Shown one piece after another: positions 39,584-50,659 of a stretch of 64,000 nucleotides of DNA. Where the stretch lies: contig NZ_SZQJ01000008.1 of NCBI RefSeq assembly GCF_013369335.1, positions 62,001 through 126,000 of the forward strand, read 5' to 3'. The notes under the pieces were generated by a model. It was not told the origin of the DNA and ran no database searches. It saw nothing but the letters and a program-made list of their open reading frames with translations. This stretch comes from Vibrio sp. JPW-9-11-11 (GTDB lineage Bacteria; Pseudomonadota; Gammaproteobacteria; Enterobacterales; Vibrionaceae). Position 1 is the stretch's first letter; every line of letters starts with the position of its first letter. The position numbers and the translations under genes were made by a program.

Positions 39584-40591
39584 TTAGAAAGTTAACGCGT
39601 TTTGCCACTCACGAATCCACGCTTTACGGTTTTGTGCCACCTCGTCAGCAGAAAAACCGAGCGCTTTAGTCGGAGTCGTTAGCGTCTCAAAACCTTGCGG
39701 CAGCGCCACATCAGTCACTGGATACATCCAGTTTCCGGTCGGCATCGCCGACTGAAACTCATCGCTGAGAATGAACGCCATAAACTGGTCGGCCAGCTCA
39801 TTGTTCTCCGTTTTTTTGACTTTAGCTGCCACTTCCACTTGGGTGTAATGACCTTCGGCAAAATTCGCCGCCGCGTACTTAGCGTCTTTTTCTGCGATGA
39901 GGTGATAAGCGGGAGAGGTGGTGTACGACAACACCAAATCCGACTCACCTTCCAAGAACATAGAGTAAGCTTCGGACCAACCTTTAGTGACGGTCACAGT
40001 CTTCTTCGCCAGCTGTTGCCAAGCTTGAGCCGCTTGTTCGCCATACACAGACTTAATCCACAACATCAATCCTTGGCCTGGCGTTGAGGTACGTGGGTCT
40101 TGATAGATAACCTTGAGATCATCGCGTGATTCGATCAGTTCTTTGAGGCTTTCCGGTGGGTTGACCAACTTTTCAGTGTTGTAAACAAACGCAAAGTAGC
40201 CGAAATCGTAAGGGACAAACGTTGCGTCATGCCAGCCGTTTGGCAAGTTGACCTTACCAGTATCGACTTTATGCTCTGCGAGTAAACCGGTTTGCTTAGC
40301 CTCGCTCATCAGGTTGTTGTCTAGGCCTAATATAACGTCGGCCTTAGTGTTGTCGCCTTCAAGACGCAAGCGATTGAGAATGGAAACACCATCGTCGAGC
40401 GCGACAAAGTTAAGGTCACAGCCACATTGAGCTTCAAACGCTTTCTCGATCGTTGGACCAGGGCCCCAATCGGCCGCAAAAGAGTCGTAGGTATAAACGG
40501 TTAACGTGTCGTTGGCTGCAAAAGCAGACCACGACGTTAACATCGCGGCGGCCAGGCCGCTGATTGAAATGGTACTTAGAGTGGTATTCAC
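39584..40591 (-). CDS. thiB: Thiamine-binding periplasmic protein ThiB (TbpA)
   Basis: Periplasmic binding protein of 335 residues with a signal peptide ending near SAFA-ANDTLTVYTYDSF (about residue 25). The GPGPTIEKAFEAQCGCDLNFV and LVLSYTTSPAYH regions are typical of TbpA, which binds thiamine, TMP and TPP. The start is GTG at 40591 with AAGGAGAG about 10 nt upstream. Its leader contains the TPP riboswitch at 40654-40760. Confidence 0.95.
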   Translation of the reverse strand: MNTTLSTISISGLAAAMLTSWSAFAANDTLTVYTYDSFAADWGPGPTIEKAFEAQCGCDLNFVALDDGVSILNRLRLEGDNTKADVILGLDNNLMSEAKQTGLLAEHKVDTGKVNLPNGWHDATFVPYDFGYFAFVYNTEKLVNPPESLKELIESRDDLKVIYQDPRTSTPGQGLMLWIKSVYGEQAAQAWQQLAKKTVTVTKGWSEAYSMFLEGESDLVLSYTTSPAYHLIAEKDAKYAAANFAEGHYTQVEVAAKVKKTENNELADQFMAFILSDEFQSAMPTGNWMYPVTDVALPQGFETLTTPTKALGFSADEVAQNRKAWIREWQNALTF

Positions 40592-40653
40592 TGCTCGCTC
40601 TCTCCTTGTGTGAGCGGCACAGGGTTGAGGGACGTCAGTGATTTAGTGTCCAG

Positions 40654-40760
40654 ACTCAATTCCTACGCCAGCATTATCTGGTTCAGGTACACGGGTCCCG
40701 AGCAAAGCTCGATCTCAGCCAAGCGCCAATCTTAATTGACTCAATAGCTCCCCGATGAGT
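40654..40760 (-). ncRNA. TPP riboswitch (THI element) of thiBPQ
   Basis: Read on the minus strand the leader contains GGGGAGC, GGCTGAGATC, GGGACCCGT, ACCTGAACCAGATAATGCTGG and GCGTAGGAA, the diagnostic THI-box blocks in the right order. P1 is ACTCA (40760-40756) with TGAGT (40658-40654). Downstream, TTGAG/GGAC (within 40659-40648) can instead pair with GTCC/CTCAA (40633-40625), an anti-P1 helix that suggests how ligand binding changes the leader before the AAGGAG ribosome site. Confidence 0.95.
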
Positions 40761-40799
40761 TACGCGTCGATTGTAATAGTTATGTTTCTCAATAGCCAT

Positions 40800-40920
40800 C
40801 CCCTAAATCGTCGCAGATGCCACTAAGCAGCACGCAAGTTCATCCCAATAAGCGCAAAAGCTCGGTGTAATTTGGGGGAATTTGGTCAGTCAACCACGCT
40901 GCCGCTTCAACTATGACGAG
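40800..40920 (-). repeat. ERIC-like intergenic repeat, copy 1 (diverged)
   Basis: About 121 bp that aligns along its whole length with the copy at 57180-57302. The best-conserved part is the right end (CAGTCAAC-ACGCTGCCGCTTCAA-TATGACG, 40887-40918); CCTAAAT, GCAG, CTAAG, CAAGT and CCCAAT match in order toward the left. It overlaps the last codons and stop of ubiX and ends near the thiB promoter and TPP riboswitch. It resembles ERIC-type elements, which are common between Vibrio genes. Confidence 0.75.
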
Positions 40921-41536
40921 GATCATAGCCCCAGCGAGGCACTAGACCTTGTTCAACCCCTAAGTGGTCAAGAATGCGTGCCACCAAAAAATCGATCAAA
41001 TCTTCTATCGATTGGGGCTGATGATAAAACCCGGGGGCGGCAGGCATAATCGTGACACCCATTTGCGATAGCTTATGCATGTTTTCAAGATGCAAGGTGG
41101 AAAATGGCGTCTCACGCACCACCAGCAATAGCTGCCCCCGCTCTTTCATTACCACATCGGCGGCACGTTCAATCAAATTGTCAGACATACCGTGCGCAAT
41201 AGCCGCGACACTGCCTGCAGAACACGGACACACCACCATCTGTTTCGGCGCTGCCGAACCTGAGGCAACCGGAGAGAACCAATCATCCTTACCACACACC
41301 ACCAGCTTTTCGCTGGCGCAACCAAGGTGTTTTACCAAGGCCTGTTGCGCGGCTTCGGGATTTGCTGGAAGTTTCATACCATGCTCGGTTGCTAGCACTA
41401 CGCGCGCGGCAGAGGAGATCAGTAAGTAGACGCGATACTCAGCGGCCAACAAACATTCAAGTAGGCGCAGGCCATATGGCGCGCCAGACGCACCAGTGAA
41501 AGCTAAGGTAATCGCTTTAGGGTTGTTGCTACTCAT
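40907..41536 (-). CDS. ubiX: Flavin prenyltransferase UbiX
   Basis: Enzyme of about 209 residues that makes prenylated FMN, the cofactor of the UbiD decarboxylase in ubiquinone synthesis. The N-terminal FMN-binding signature is [18 protein letters not shown], followed by [26 protein letters not shown] and [34 protein letters not shown]. The ATG at 41536 is preferred: the longer frame to 41596 runs into the end of mpl. It lies 10 nt after mpl. The last five residues (DPRHS) and the stop lie in the ERIC-like element, so the C-terminus has probably been altered by it. Confidence 0.93.
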   Translation of the reverse strand: MSSNNPKAITLAFTGASGAPYGLRLLECLLAAEYRVYLLISSAARVVLATEHGMKLPANPEAAQQALVKHLGCASEKLVVCGKDDWFSPVASGSAAPKQMVVCPCSAGSVAAIAHGMSDNLIERAADVVMKERGQLLLVVRETPFSTLHLENMHKLSQMGVTIMPAAPGFYHQPQSIEDLIDFLVARILDHLGVEQGLVPRWGYDPRHS

Positions 41537-41546
41537 AGTGACTCGG

Positions 41547-42899
41547 TTATTGGGCCAATTTGGCCAGTAGTTTTTGGTGTATACCGGCGAAACCACCGTT
41601 ACTCATGACTAATATCGTGTCACCCGGCTGCGCGGCGTCAACGATGTTTTCAACCAAGACATCGATATCGCCACTAGTCATCGCTGGTTGAACGCACTGT
41701 TGAGCGACCTCATTGACCGACCAATCAATAGAATCGGGCTGATATAAAAACACTTGGTCGGCTTTGGCAAGCGAGGCAGCCAGCACTTCCTTATGTACCC
41801 CACGTTTCATGGTGGCACTGCGCGGCTCAAGCACCGCAATAATTTTGTCTTGGCCGACTTTGTTACGTAAACCACCTAAGGTCAGTTCAATTGCGGTTGG
41901 ATGATGGGCAAAATCATCATAGACACGAACGCCATTGACCTCTCCTTTTAATTCAAGGCGGCGCTTGGTATTAATAAATGCCGCTAACGCTTCACACGCG
42001 AGATCGGGGGTCACCCCAACGTGGCGGGCAGCGGCGATCGCCATCAGCGCGTTATCCACATTATGATCCCCCACCAAGTCCCAATCGACTTTACCTACCA
42101 CCTCACCTTGGAACAGCACCTCGAACTGAGAGCCATCAACCAGCAACTTTTGCGCTTGCCATTGCCCTTGTTGGCCACTGTATTCCGTCTCACTCCAGCA
42201 GCCACGCTCAAGTACGTCGGCAATCGATGGGTCTTGTTTAGGCGCAAGAATTCGTCCATTGCCCGGTACCGTACGTACTAAATGGTGGAACTGACGCTTA
42301 ATCGCTTCTAAGTCGTCAAAAATATCCGCATGGTCGAACTCTAGATTGTTCATCACTAAAGTACGTGGATGGTAGTGGACAAACTTAGAACGCTTATCAA
42401 AAAAAGCGCTGTCGTATTCATCCGCTTCGACGACAAAAAACATACTCTCGCCAAGGCGAGCAGAAATACCAAAGTTACCCAATACGCCGCCAACCAAAAA
42501 ACCCGGCTGGTAACCGCACGCTTCGAGAATCCACGCTAGCATACTTGAGGTAGTGGTTTTACCGTGAGTTCCAGACACAGCCAGCACCCAACGATCATGG
42601 AGTAAAAACTCCTGCAACCATTGCGGCCCCGAGGTGTATCTTAGGTTAGTATTGAGGACGTGTTCGACACAGGGATTACCCCGGCTCATCGCGTTACCTA
42701 TCACCACCAGATCGGGGGCAGGGTCAAGCTGGGCTGGGTCAAAGCCTTCTATGATTTCAATACCTTGCGATTCAAGCATCGTGCTCATTGGCGGGTAGAC
42801 GTTGGCATCGCTGCCCGTCACCTTGTGTCCGAGTTGGCGCGCTAACATCGCGGCCCCTCCCATGAATGTTCCGCAAATTCCCAAGATATGAATGTGCAT
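41547..42899 (-). CDS. mpl: Murein tripeptide ligase Mpl
   Basis: UDP-MurNAc:L-alanyl-gamma-D-glutamyl-meso-DAP ligase, about 450 residues, a cytoplasmic Mur-type ligase that reuses cell-wall tripeptide. It opens with [31 protein letters not shown]; the ATP loop is [13 protein letters not shown] (about residue 110), and [18 protein letters not shown] is the late Mur motif. The ATG at 42899 replaces a longer frame to 42935 because homologues begin [10 protein letters not shown]. It is divergent from fbp and upstream of ubiX. Confidence 0.96.
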   Translation of the reverse strand: MHIHILGICGTFMGGAAMLARQLGHKVTGSDANVYPPMSTMLESQGIEIIEGFDPAQLDPAPDLVVIGNAMSRGNPCVEHVLNTNLRYTSGPQWLQEFLLHDRWVLAVSGTHGKTTTSSMLAWILEACGYQPGFLVGGVLGNFGISARLGESMFFVVEADEYDSAFFDKRSKFVHYHPRTLVMNNLEFDHADIFDDLEAIKRQFHHLVRTVPGNGRILAPKQDPSIADVLERGCWSETEYSGQQGQWQAQKLLVDGSQFEVLFQGEVVGKVDWDLVGDHNVDNALMAIAAARHVGVTPDLACEALAAFINTKRRLELKGEVNGVRVYDDFAHHPTAIELTLGGLRNKVGQDKIIAVLEPRSATMKRGVHKEVLAASLAKADQVFLYQPDSIDWSVNEVAQQCVQPAMTSGDIDVLVENIVDAAQPGDTILVMSNGGFAGIHQKLLAKLAQ

Positions 42900-44228
<1,329 letters not shown>

Positions 44229-44249
44229 TGTGCTCAAGCGTTGAAGAGT

Positions 44250-44279
44250 AAGAGTCGACCTAGGTCGACTCTTTTTTTG
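44250..44279. terminator. Bidirectional terminator between fbp and the lipoprotein gene
   Basis: A perfect 24-bp palindrome at 44250-44273 (AAGAGTCGACC joined to GGTCGACTCTT through TA) is followed by T to 44278. It sits between two convergent genes. Confidence 0.85.
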
Positions 44280-44280
44280 A

Positions 44281-44640
44281 TTAGAACATAGAACCGGCAG
44301 TGGAGTGGCGACCCGAGATATAGTCTTGGTAGAAAAAGGGATCTTGCTTGTCACAAATACCGTGATAAGGCTTACCGGTAACACCCAACATGTAGGCGCT
44401 TTGTGCACAGTAGGCTAACTGCCCATTAGCGTAACCATTTTCATAAGCGAGATAGAGCTGTGGCGTCAGCAAGCCAGCGCTATCGCGTTTCGCCAATGTG
44501 CTTGACGACTGTTTGAGCCAACCATTTTCTGCACGTTGTTGACCGAACTCATACCAATCTTGCTCAAGATTCGACATGGGTAGAGGCTGTCCGCTGCAAC
44601 CAGCGAGCAACAGTAGAACCAAAGCCATCACACTTTTCAT
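44281..44640 (-). CDS. Small DUF2799-type lipoprotein
   Basis: Predicted lipoprotein of 119 residues. The signal peptide MKSVMALVLLLLAGCSG has a clear lipobox LLAGC (Cys at about 15). The mature part contains WYEFGQQRAENG, YLAYENGYANGQLAYC and a second short YxxGR motif (YQDYISGRH) in the pattern of DUF2799 proteins. The ATG at 44640 is preceded by GGAGA; the longer frame to 44727 would add a non-secretory leader that overlaps ytfP. No function is known for the family. It lies between fbp and ytfP, where E. coli carries ppa. Confidence 0.75.
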   Translation of the reverse strand: MKSVMALVLLLLAGCSGQPLPMSNLEQDWYEFGQQRAENGWLKQSSSTLAKRDSAGLLTPQLYLAYENGYANGQLAYCAQSAYMLGVTGKPYHGICDKQDPFFYQDYISGRHSTAGSMF

Positions 44641-44683
44641 CACATTCTCCTTAGTCGTCGCTCGCCCAGAACAGCAAGCCACG

Positions 44684-45031
44684 CTATACCTTTTGACACC
44701 AATCACCCGACGATATTCGCACATCAAGTTGACTGCTATCTTGATAAATATAGATCCAGGCTAAGCCAAATGGCGTGTCAATTTGCTCACGTCGATAGGT
44801 AACAGGCACATCTTCTAACAAATCGAGCTGCTCTAACGTGGCTTCGTCGACCAAATACACTTCGCCAACAATGGAATCTCTTCCCTCTATTACGCCAGGA
44901 TAGGGACCGAGATCATAAAGGCTGTAAATAGGGTCCGTAGTGTGGCGCCCAAGTAACTGAGCGCTGGCCAACAAATGATGATTGCACTCGCCATAGCGCA
45001 ACGTTCCGTAGACAAAAACCAAATGTTGCAT
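44684..45031 (-). CDS. ytfP: Gamma-glutamylcyclotransferase-fold protein YtfP
   Basis: Protein of 115 residues in the GGCT/AIG2 family. The substrate-binding loop YGTLRYGECNHHLL (about residues 8-21) and the later GEVYLVDEATLEQLDLLE, with the catalytic-type glutamate, are typical. The biochemical substrate of YtfP is not settled. It directly follows tamB (15 nt), the same order tamA-tamB-ytfP as in E. coli, so it probably shares that transcript. Confidence 0.92.
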   Translation of the reverse strand: MQHLVFVYGTLRYGECNHHLLASAQLLGRHTTDPIYSLYDLGPYPGVIEGRDSIVGEVYLVDEATLEQLDLLEDVPVTYRREQIDTPFGLAWIYIYQDSSQLDVRISSGDWCQKV

Positions 45032-45046
45032 CGCAGCCTCCTACCG

Positions 45047-48000
45047 CTAATTAAATTCAAACTGATACAGCACATCAACCGCGCTATCAACACCAGAAAT
45101 CGCTTCGAGATAGAGATCCTGCATTAAACGATAGCGCACGGTAAATTCCCCCACAGAGTCAAAAATACCGACACCATATTTCACTTGAAGTCCTGGTAAA
45201 ATATAGCCACTGACCGTCACTTGCGAATCGTCTCCCGATCCGGCCGTATCGAGTTGCAAATCTTGCACACCAAATGCTTCACCAATTTCCCCGACCACAC
45301 GACCACTTTTGGCTAAACTCAACCCGATTAAAGTGGTTGTCATGGCGTTGCCTCCCGCCTCACCATCAATGTCTTGCCCACGCAACAAGTAAGAGAGTGC
45401 GTTGGCTTGTGGCATCGCAGGTTCAGAGAAAATCGTCACCGTCGGCTCGCTGGCCGGACCGGTGACCTTGACCCCTGCAGTCACCTCATCTTGGGTATTG
45501 TCAGGATTCCGAATAGCACTAATCTGCACATAAGGTTGGTCTACTGGGCCATTCATCAGGATCTTACCTTCTTCAATCAGTAAGTCTTGACCAAACGAAC
45601 GATAAGAGCCATCGGTAATATTAATTTCGCCAGTAACAAACGGGCCTTTGTCTTGCTGAGCAACGTTTAGTCGACCAACTAAGCCGCCCTCAAGGCCAAA
45701 AGCAGATAATTTGAAGTTGTCACCGATAAGAATATTGATATTGGTTTCAAGAGCAAAAGGGACACTGCTCTGCTGCTCAATCGGCTCTAACTCATCATTG
45801 AGGATAACTTGATCTTTCGATACCGCCACCGCGCTTGGGGGGAGGTCTTCTACCAGGATCCTGCCCCAAGGCAGAGCAATGTCACCATCAATCCGCGCAA
45901 AATTGGGCGTGGCTGATATCGTCATATCCGGTTGAACTTTGACCTTGACCATCGGCGGTAAATCAACCACCAGCTCTTCGGCAAAGACACGTAATTGACT
46001 GCTCCAATCATTGATATCCAGCCAGTCAGCATCACCTGACATCTCGAGTTTCCCATCAGGCGTATTTAGCGCCGCCGCGAGCGTCGCTTGATACCCAGAG
46101 AAGTCGATCACCACCCGTCCCGAGTCTACTTCGACAGGTGAGATTTCACCTTTGAGTCTAATCTGATCTACCAGAAACTTCCCCGTTACTTGTGGCTGCA
46201 ATGCTGGCCCTTTAATCGCTAGGTCAGTTGAAATTTGCGACTTAAGCTCACTAAACTCACCGATAATCGGCGCAAGAAAATCGAGAGTAAACGTGGTCAG
46301 TTTAACACGGCCATCTAACTGCTTATCTTGGCTTAGCACATCCGCAATCGTGACATTGCCCGAGACATCACCGTTGTCAGTCACATCCAACAACCAATCG
46401 GCTTGCAGTTGGTTATTGTTGAGTAGCGCATTCAACTCGACTGATTGCCACCCCACCGTGACCGCTTGTTCTAATTGTTGAGTCACCGAGCCTTGTAAGG
46501 ACTGAACAGCAGCCTTGAGATATGGCGGCGCGTCTGGTGACCATTTCGCAGCCAGCTGTGCGTTAACTCGCCCTGTGACTTGAGTCTCGCTGGGGAACAA
46601 CATCGCGATTTGGTCAAAGTCGAACTCTTGCAGTGACAGCAAGGCCGTACCACTTTGGCCCACTTGAATGTCCTGATCGAGACAGAGCGAAGATTGTGCC
46701 TGCGACCAACAATGCGCCGCAACGGCGATTTGCTCGGTCGCCATATCAACGCCCAGTTGAGTCGCTTGATTTAATCGCCACTCTCCCTGCTCCGATGACA
46801 CCGACATGCGTTTTAATCGACCGCTCCAGTTCAGTTGTGGCTGAGCGGTTAATGAACCGTTCAGCGCCAAACTGATGGAAGCAAGGTTAGAGTTTACATC
46901 CAGCTTCAGGTCATGCTGTGGCTGAGATCCCGTCAACAACAAGCTGATATCGTCGATAAGGTAATCTTGATACCGAGCATTGGCGACCTTCAGTGCCAAT
47001 CGGCCCTTCAGCTCCGGAAAAGGACTGAGGTTACCATTGAGCCGAACCTTGTCGACTTGAGCTTGTTGTTGCCAATCTAGCTTATCCAGCGTCAACGCCA
47101 ATCCGACCTTGGGTTCAGTCAGTTGCCCGCGCAGGGTGACGTTACCTCGCGCTCGGCCTTGTAAGTCAGGCACGGTTTTTTCAAACTCTGGAATGTTCAT
47201 CGCCAGATCCATCTGCCACTCTTGAGCCAGCTCGCCTTTTGCCTCCACGGTGTTGGGACCATGAGACAACACCAAACGAGGGGTGCTGACCATAAACTCC
47301 CCTTTACCGGCCGGATCTGCGGCGCTAAGTGCCCCCTCTATATTGAGTGGATACTGACGCAACAAGCCGTCAATATCGAGCATAGGGACGTCTACCTGCC
47401 ACCCTCCTTGTTCGGTAAGCTGACCCTGAGTCGTCAGTACGCCACTGATATCGCCTTCGGCTTGTGGCCACTGCATACCTGGTTTGATGTGGCTAAGATT
47501 CAGATTCGCCGCCCAATTGATCGGCGCTTGCCAGTTGGCCATCGCGTCGCCACTGACCTCACCACCGAGTGTGGCCATCTCAATATGATTGAGATTAATT
47601 TGCGACAGGTTGCCTTCTCCTTGGAGAGAGAGTGCCAGATCAGGGATTGCTTGCCCCTTGATATCACTGTTCAAGCTCAGGGTGTAATCATCCAATGAGC
47701 CTTGCGTTTGCAGTGACTCTAGATTAACGAAGTACTCGCCTTGACCAACCAACGGCCACTGAGCCACAACGTCAGTTAAGCGAAGGTCGAACGGAACATT
47801 CGCTGTTAATGGCTGAAGTTGAGCTTCAAGCTGAGCCTGAGCAAGCCCGCTCAACGTCGCTTGTAGGTTCAACTCAGCGACACTCCCATCAGCGGCAAGC
47901 GACACGGTTTGCCCTTTGGCTGTCGCGTCCTTAATCTCAGCGTCTAAGCGTAAGCTAAGCGGGTAGCCCCCCGTCAGTTCGACATCGCTCGCCAGCTCAG

Positions 48001-48829
48001 CATCAATCTGTGGCATATCAAGAGTGAGCTTTTTCACGCTGACCCGCGACTCGCGCGCATTGGCGACAAGCCCCAACTGATTGATGACAACTGGCGTGGC
48101 CTGATCAAGCACAAAGTCTTTCACATCAATACCGACCAACTCCAGTTGCAGCGGCAAGACCACTTGCGGCAAAACAAAGTCTTGTTCCGGCTCAATCGTG
48201 GATGATGAATGAGCAGCAGAACCTGATTGAGGCGTCGATGCCTCTGCATCAGTTTCAGCTAACCGAATACGCACCGATTCAAGTAAAGTTTTGTTTATTC
48301 TAAGACGATTGCCTTGAAACGATGCTCCGGTACTCAATAACCCCCACCGAACATGGTGACCCAAGAGATCAAGGTCAACGTCTGTTAATACCAGACGGCT
48401 CAGTTTGACGGGGATCGGCGATGTGATGGAGCGCTGTGGTTGTGGTGGATCCGATTCGCTCTGATTGGATTGGCTTGGCGCCAGTTCGGGCAGGGAAAAA
48501 CGTAGGCCATCTAAGCCAAGCTCATCGATACACAAGCCTGGTTCAGTGAAACAGGCTGGGTTGAGAGCCAATGTGATTGAGTTGGCTTGGGTAGTGATAT
48601 TGAGCGTTGAATCATTGAAGCTGACTCCATGCAATGTAAAGCGGGGCAGCAACGCGCCCTGAGTAGACTCGATTTTCAACTGCGGCAACGCTTGTTGCGC
48701 GCCCCAGACTATCAAGTTTAACCCTGGGTTGGTCAACAGCACCACCGCCAGTATAACCAACACTAGAGTTAAGACACTCGCGATGGAAAGCGACAACCAC
48801 TTCGACCACTTCACCAACCGTTTGATCAT
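45047..48829 (-). CDS. tamB: Translocation and assembly module subunit TamB
   Basis: Protein of 1260 residues, practically the E. coli length. It has one N-terminal transmembrane helix (about residues 13-35), a very long periplasmic part of repeated beta strands (the AsmA/VPS13-like bridge), and a conserved C-terminal DUF490 domain ending YGVGIFDSVGEFTVRYRLMQDLYLEAISG. With TamA it helps assemble some outer-membrane proteins; TamB also takes part in phospholipid transport between membranes, partly redundant with YhdP (the gene at the other end of this window). It overlaps tamA by 4 nt (ATGA). Confidence 0.96.
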   Translation of the reverse strand: MIKRLVKWSKWLSLSIASVLTLVLVILAVVLLTNPGLNLIVWGAQQALPQLKIESTQGALLPRFTLHGVSFNDSTLNITTQANSITLALNPACFTEPGLCIDELGLDGLRFSLPELAPSQSNQSESDPPQPQRSITSPIPVKLSRLVLTDVDLDLLGHHVRWGLLSTGASFQGNRLRINKTLLESVRIRLAETDAEASTPQSGSAAHSSSTIEPEQDFVLPQVVLPLQLELVGIDVKDFVLDQATPVVINQLGLVANARESRVSVKKLTLDMPQIDAELASDVELTGGYPLSLRLDAEIKDATAKGQTVSLAADGSVAELNLQATLSGLAQAQLEAQLQPLTANVPFDLRLTDVVAQWPLVGQGEYFVNLESLQTQGSLDDYTLSLNSDIKGQAIPDLALSLQGEGNLSQINLNHIEMATLGGEVSGDAMANWQAPINWAANLNLSHIKPGMQWPQAEGDISGVLTTQGQLTEQGGWQVDVPMLDIDGLLRQYPLNIEGALSAADPAGKGEFMVSTPRLVLSHGPNTVEAKGELAQEWQMDLAMNIPEFEKTVPDLQGRARGNVTLRGQLTEPKVGLALTLDKLDWQQQAQVDKVRLNGNLSPFPELKGRLALKVANARYQDYLIDDISLLLTGSQPQHDLKLDVNSNLASISLALNGSLTAQPQLNWSGRLKRMSVSSEQGEWRLNQATQLGVDMATEQIAVAAHCWSQAQSSLCLDQDIQVGQSGTALLSLQEFDFDQIAMLFPSETQVTGRVNAQLAAKWSPDAPPYLKAAVQSLQGSVTQQLEQAVTVGWQSVELNALLNNNQLQADWLLDVTDNGDVSGNVTIADVLSQDKQLDGRVKLTTFTLDFLAPIIGEFSELKSQISTDLAIKGPALQPQVTGKFLVDQIRLKGEISPVEVDSGRVVIDFSGYQATLAAALNTPDGKLEMSGDADWLDINDWSSQLRVFAEELVVDLPPMVKVKVQPDMTISATPNFARIDGDIALPWGRILVEDLPPSAVAVSKDQVILNDELEPIEQQSSVPFALETNINILIGDNFKLSAFGLEGGLVGRLNVAQQDKGPFVTGEINITDGSYRSFGQDLLIEEGKILMNGPVDQPYVQISAIRNPDNTQDEVTAGVKVTGPASEPTVTIFSEPAMPQANALSYLLRGQDIDGEAGGNAMTTTLIGLSLAKSGRVVGEIGEAFGVQDLQLDTAGSGDDSQVTVSGYILPGLQVKYGVGIFDSVGEFTVRYRLMQDLYLEAISGVDSAVDVLYQFEFN

Positions 48830-50541
48830 AATTCAGGCCCCAGAGTGAAGTGAATCTTAAACTCGTCACCCGGCGCGGCATCTAGCCCCCATGCAAAATC
48901 GAGACGAATCGGCCCAACCGGCGAAGCCCAACGTATCCCTACCCCAGTACCCCGCTTAAACTCTGGTTTTTCGTTGAAGGCGTCACCAAGGTCGTAAAAC
49001 ACGGCCCCCCACCAGTTACCGTGAACGCGGTATTGATACTCCAAGGATGTGGTTGCCATGTATTTCGCGCCCGTTAACGCGCCACTGGCATCTCTAGGAG
49101 AGATAGATTCGTAGCCGTAGCCGCGTAAATTGTTATCGCCACCAGCAAAGAAACGCAACGATGGAGAGAGTTTGTCAAACTCATCCGCAATATTTGCCCC
49201 TCCATCAATGCGGAAGATCCCACGGTGATTGCCGCCAAGACTGCGAATCCAAGTCATCCCCCCCATCAGTCGAGTCACCCGAGTTTCAGACAACATACTC
49301 GAGTCACCATACTCAACGGTAAGAGTCTGGCGATCGCCCCACATAGGCATGGTGCCACCGCGAATACGACTACGTGAAAACGAGATGCCCGGCAGCACAA
49401 ACTGCCCGGTATCATCTTGTAAACCCTGTTCATAATTTTCGATCAAATACCGCACAAACAGAGTGCGATGCCAGCCATTGTCCAACACCCAATGTCGCTC
49501 TAAAGCAAGATTAGACTCTAAGCTCTTCGTGTCGCGGCTATCGAGTTTTTTCATCCCATACTGGATGCGATAGTACTCTCGCAACACATCGTCGAGCGGT
49601 ATCCGATAACCTGCCGTGATCGTTTGCTCAGGCGCAGAGAGCGAGAAACTGCTATCAAAGCTGTGCCCGCGACTGTTCACCCAAGGTTTTTTCCACTTTA
49701 AACTCCCACGCACGCCCACATCCGTTGAATAGCCTAACCCTGTCTCAAGTTGATTGCGCGCTTGTGGGGCCAGAGAGATTTTCATCGGTAACTCTCGTCC
49801 TTGTCCCAACTTGCTCAGATCAGGCTCAACAAACACCGACGAAAACCAATCGGTGTTAGAGAGGTTTTGATTATACTCACCGACTTGAGAAACGAGATAA
49901 GGTTCGCCACGCTGATATGGTGCCAGGGATTCAACCCGCTCTTGGTCAATTTGACTGCCATGAATGGTGCTTTCACCGAAGTGGTAACGAATGCCGCTAT
50001 CGAAATGAAGTCGAATAAAAGCCTGATTGAGATCCGGTGATACCTCTAAGCGACTCAGCGTGTAGTTCGCTTCAAAATAGCCCCGCTGTAAAGCCAAGTT
50101 ACGTAGGTTACTTTTTAGTGCATCATATTGACTATGGATAAGTGGTTGGCCCACTTTTAAACCACTTTTTTCAATGGCAGCGGAAAAGTCTTTGTCTGTG
50201 CTCGCTTCGCCGCTGACCTGAATGTCCACTTCTTCAATCAGCACCACCGGACCAGGCTCAATAGTCACTGTCACCCGAGTTTGATCCTCAGAGACATCAA
50301 ACTCATAACTAGGATGATAGTAACCGAGTGCATTGAGGGCTTCGTTGAAGTTACGCTCTAAACGCGCTTTAAAGCGCAAGCTCACTTCATAGTCTTGTTC
50401 GGGAATAGCCGATAAGTAGGCATCCACATTATCCCGTAATGCCCCCTCTATACCTTGAATCTCAAGATCAACGCTCTGCGCCCAGCTCATGGGGGCCAAG
50501 CAAAGTAGTGAGAATAGAACTGGTAAAGAGTGTCGGATCAT
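48826..50541 (-). CDS. tamA: Outer-membrane Omp85 protein TamA
   Basis: Omp85-family protein of 571 residues with a signal peptide ending near SWA-QSVDLEIQG (about residue 21). Three POTRA domains (about 22-270) are followed by a 16-strand barrel. The barrel carries FFAGGDNNLRGYGYE (the conserved lid-lock RGY motif) and ends GTGVGIRWASPVGPIRLDFAWG and a terminal strand in L. It is the outer-membrane partner of TamB. It is divergent from msrA, as in E. coli. Confidence 0.96.
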   Translation of the reverse strand: MIRHSLPVLFSLLCLAPMSWAQSVDLEIQGIEGALRDNVDAYLSAIPEQDYEVSLRFKARLERNFNEALNALGYYHPSYEFDVSEDQTRVTVTIEPGPVVLIEEVDIQVSGEASTDKDFSAAIEKSGLKVGQPLIHSQYDALKSNLRNLALQRGYFEANYTLSRLEVSPDLNQAFIRLHFDSGIRYHFGESTIHGSQIDQERVESLAPYQRGEPYLVSQVGEYNQNLSNTDWFSSVFVEPDLSKLGQGRELPMKISLAPQARNQLETGLGYSTDVGVRGSLKWKKPWVNSRGHSFDSSFSLSAPEQTITAGYRIPLDDVLREYYRIQYGMKKLDSRDTKSLESNLALERHWVLDNGWHRTLFVRYLIENYEQGLQDDTGQFVLPGISFSRSRIRGGTMPMWGDRQTLTVEYGDSSMLSETRVTRLMGGMTWIRSLGGNHRGIFRIDGGANIADEFDKLSPSLRFFAGGDNNLRGYGYESISPRDASGALTGAKYMATTSLEYQYRVHGNWWGAVFYDLGDAFNEKPEFKRGTGVGIRWASPVGPIRLDFAWGLDAAPGDEFKIHFTLGPEL

Positions 50542-50659
50542 GATTAATTATCTGCTTACATCGGTTATCAGAATAATACCGCCTGTACAAATAGAAGTCT
50601 GTATGAAAACAGTCAATTAGACGGTCTATACAAAAAATGACGAGTTAAGGATGTGTATC

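Noticed and set aside
47222..47698. 158-codon frame opposite tamB
   Set aside because: The largest antisense frame in the window, but its product has no recognisable domain and tamB is intact across it.
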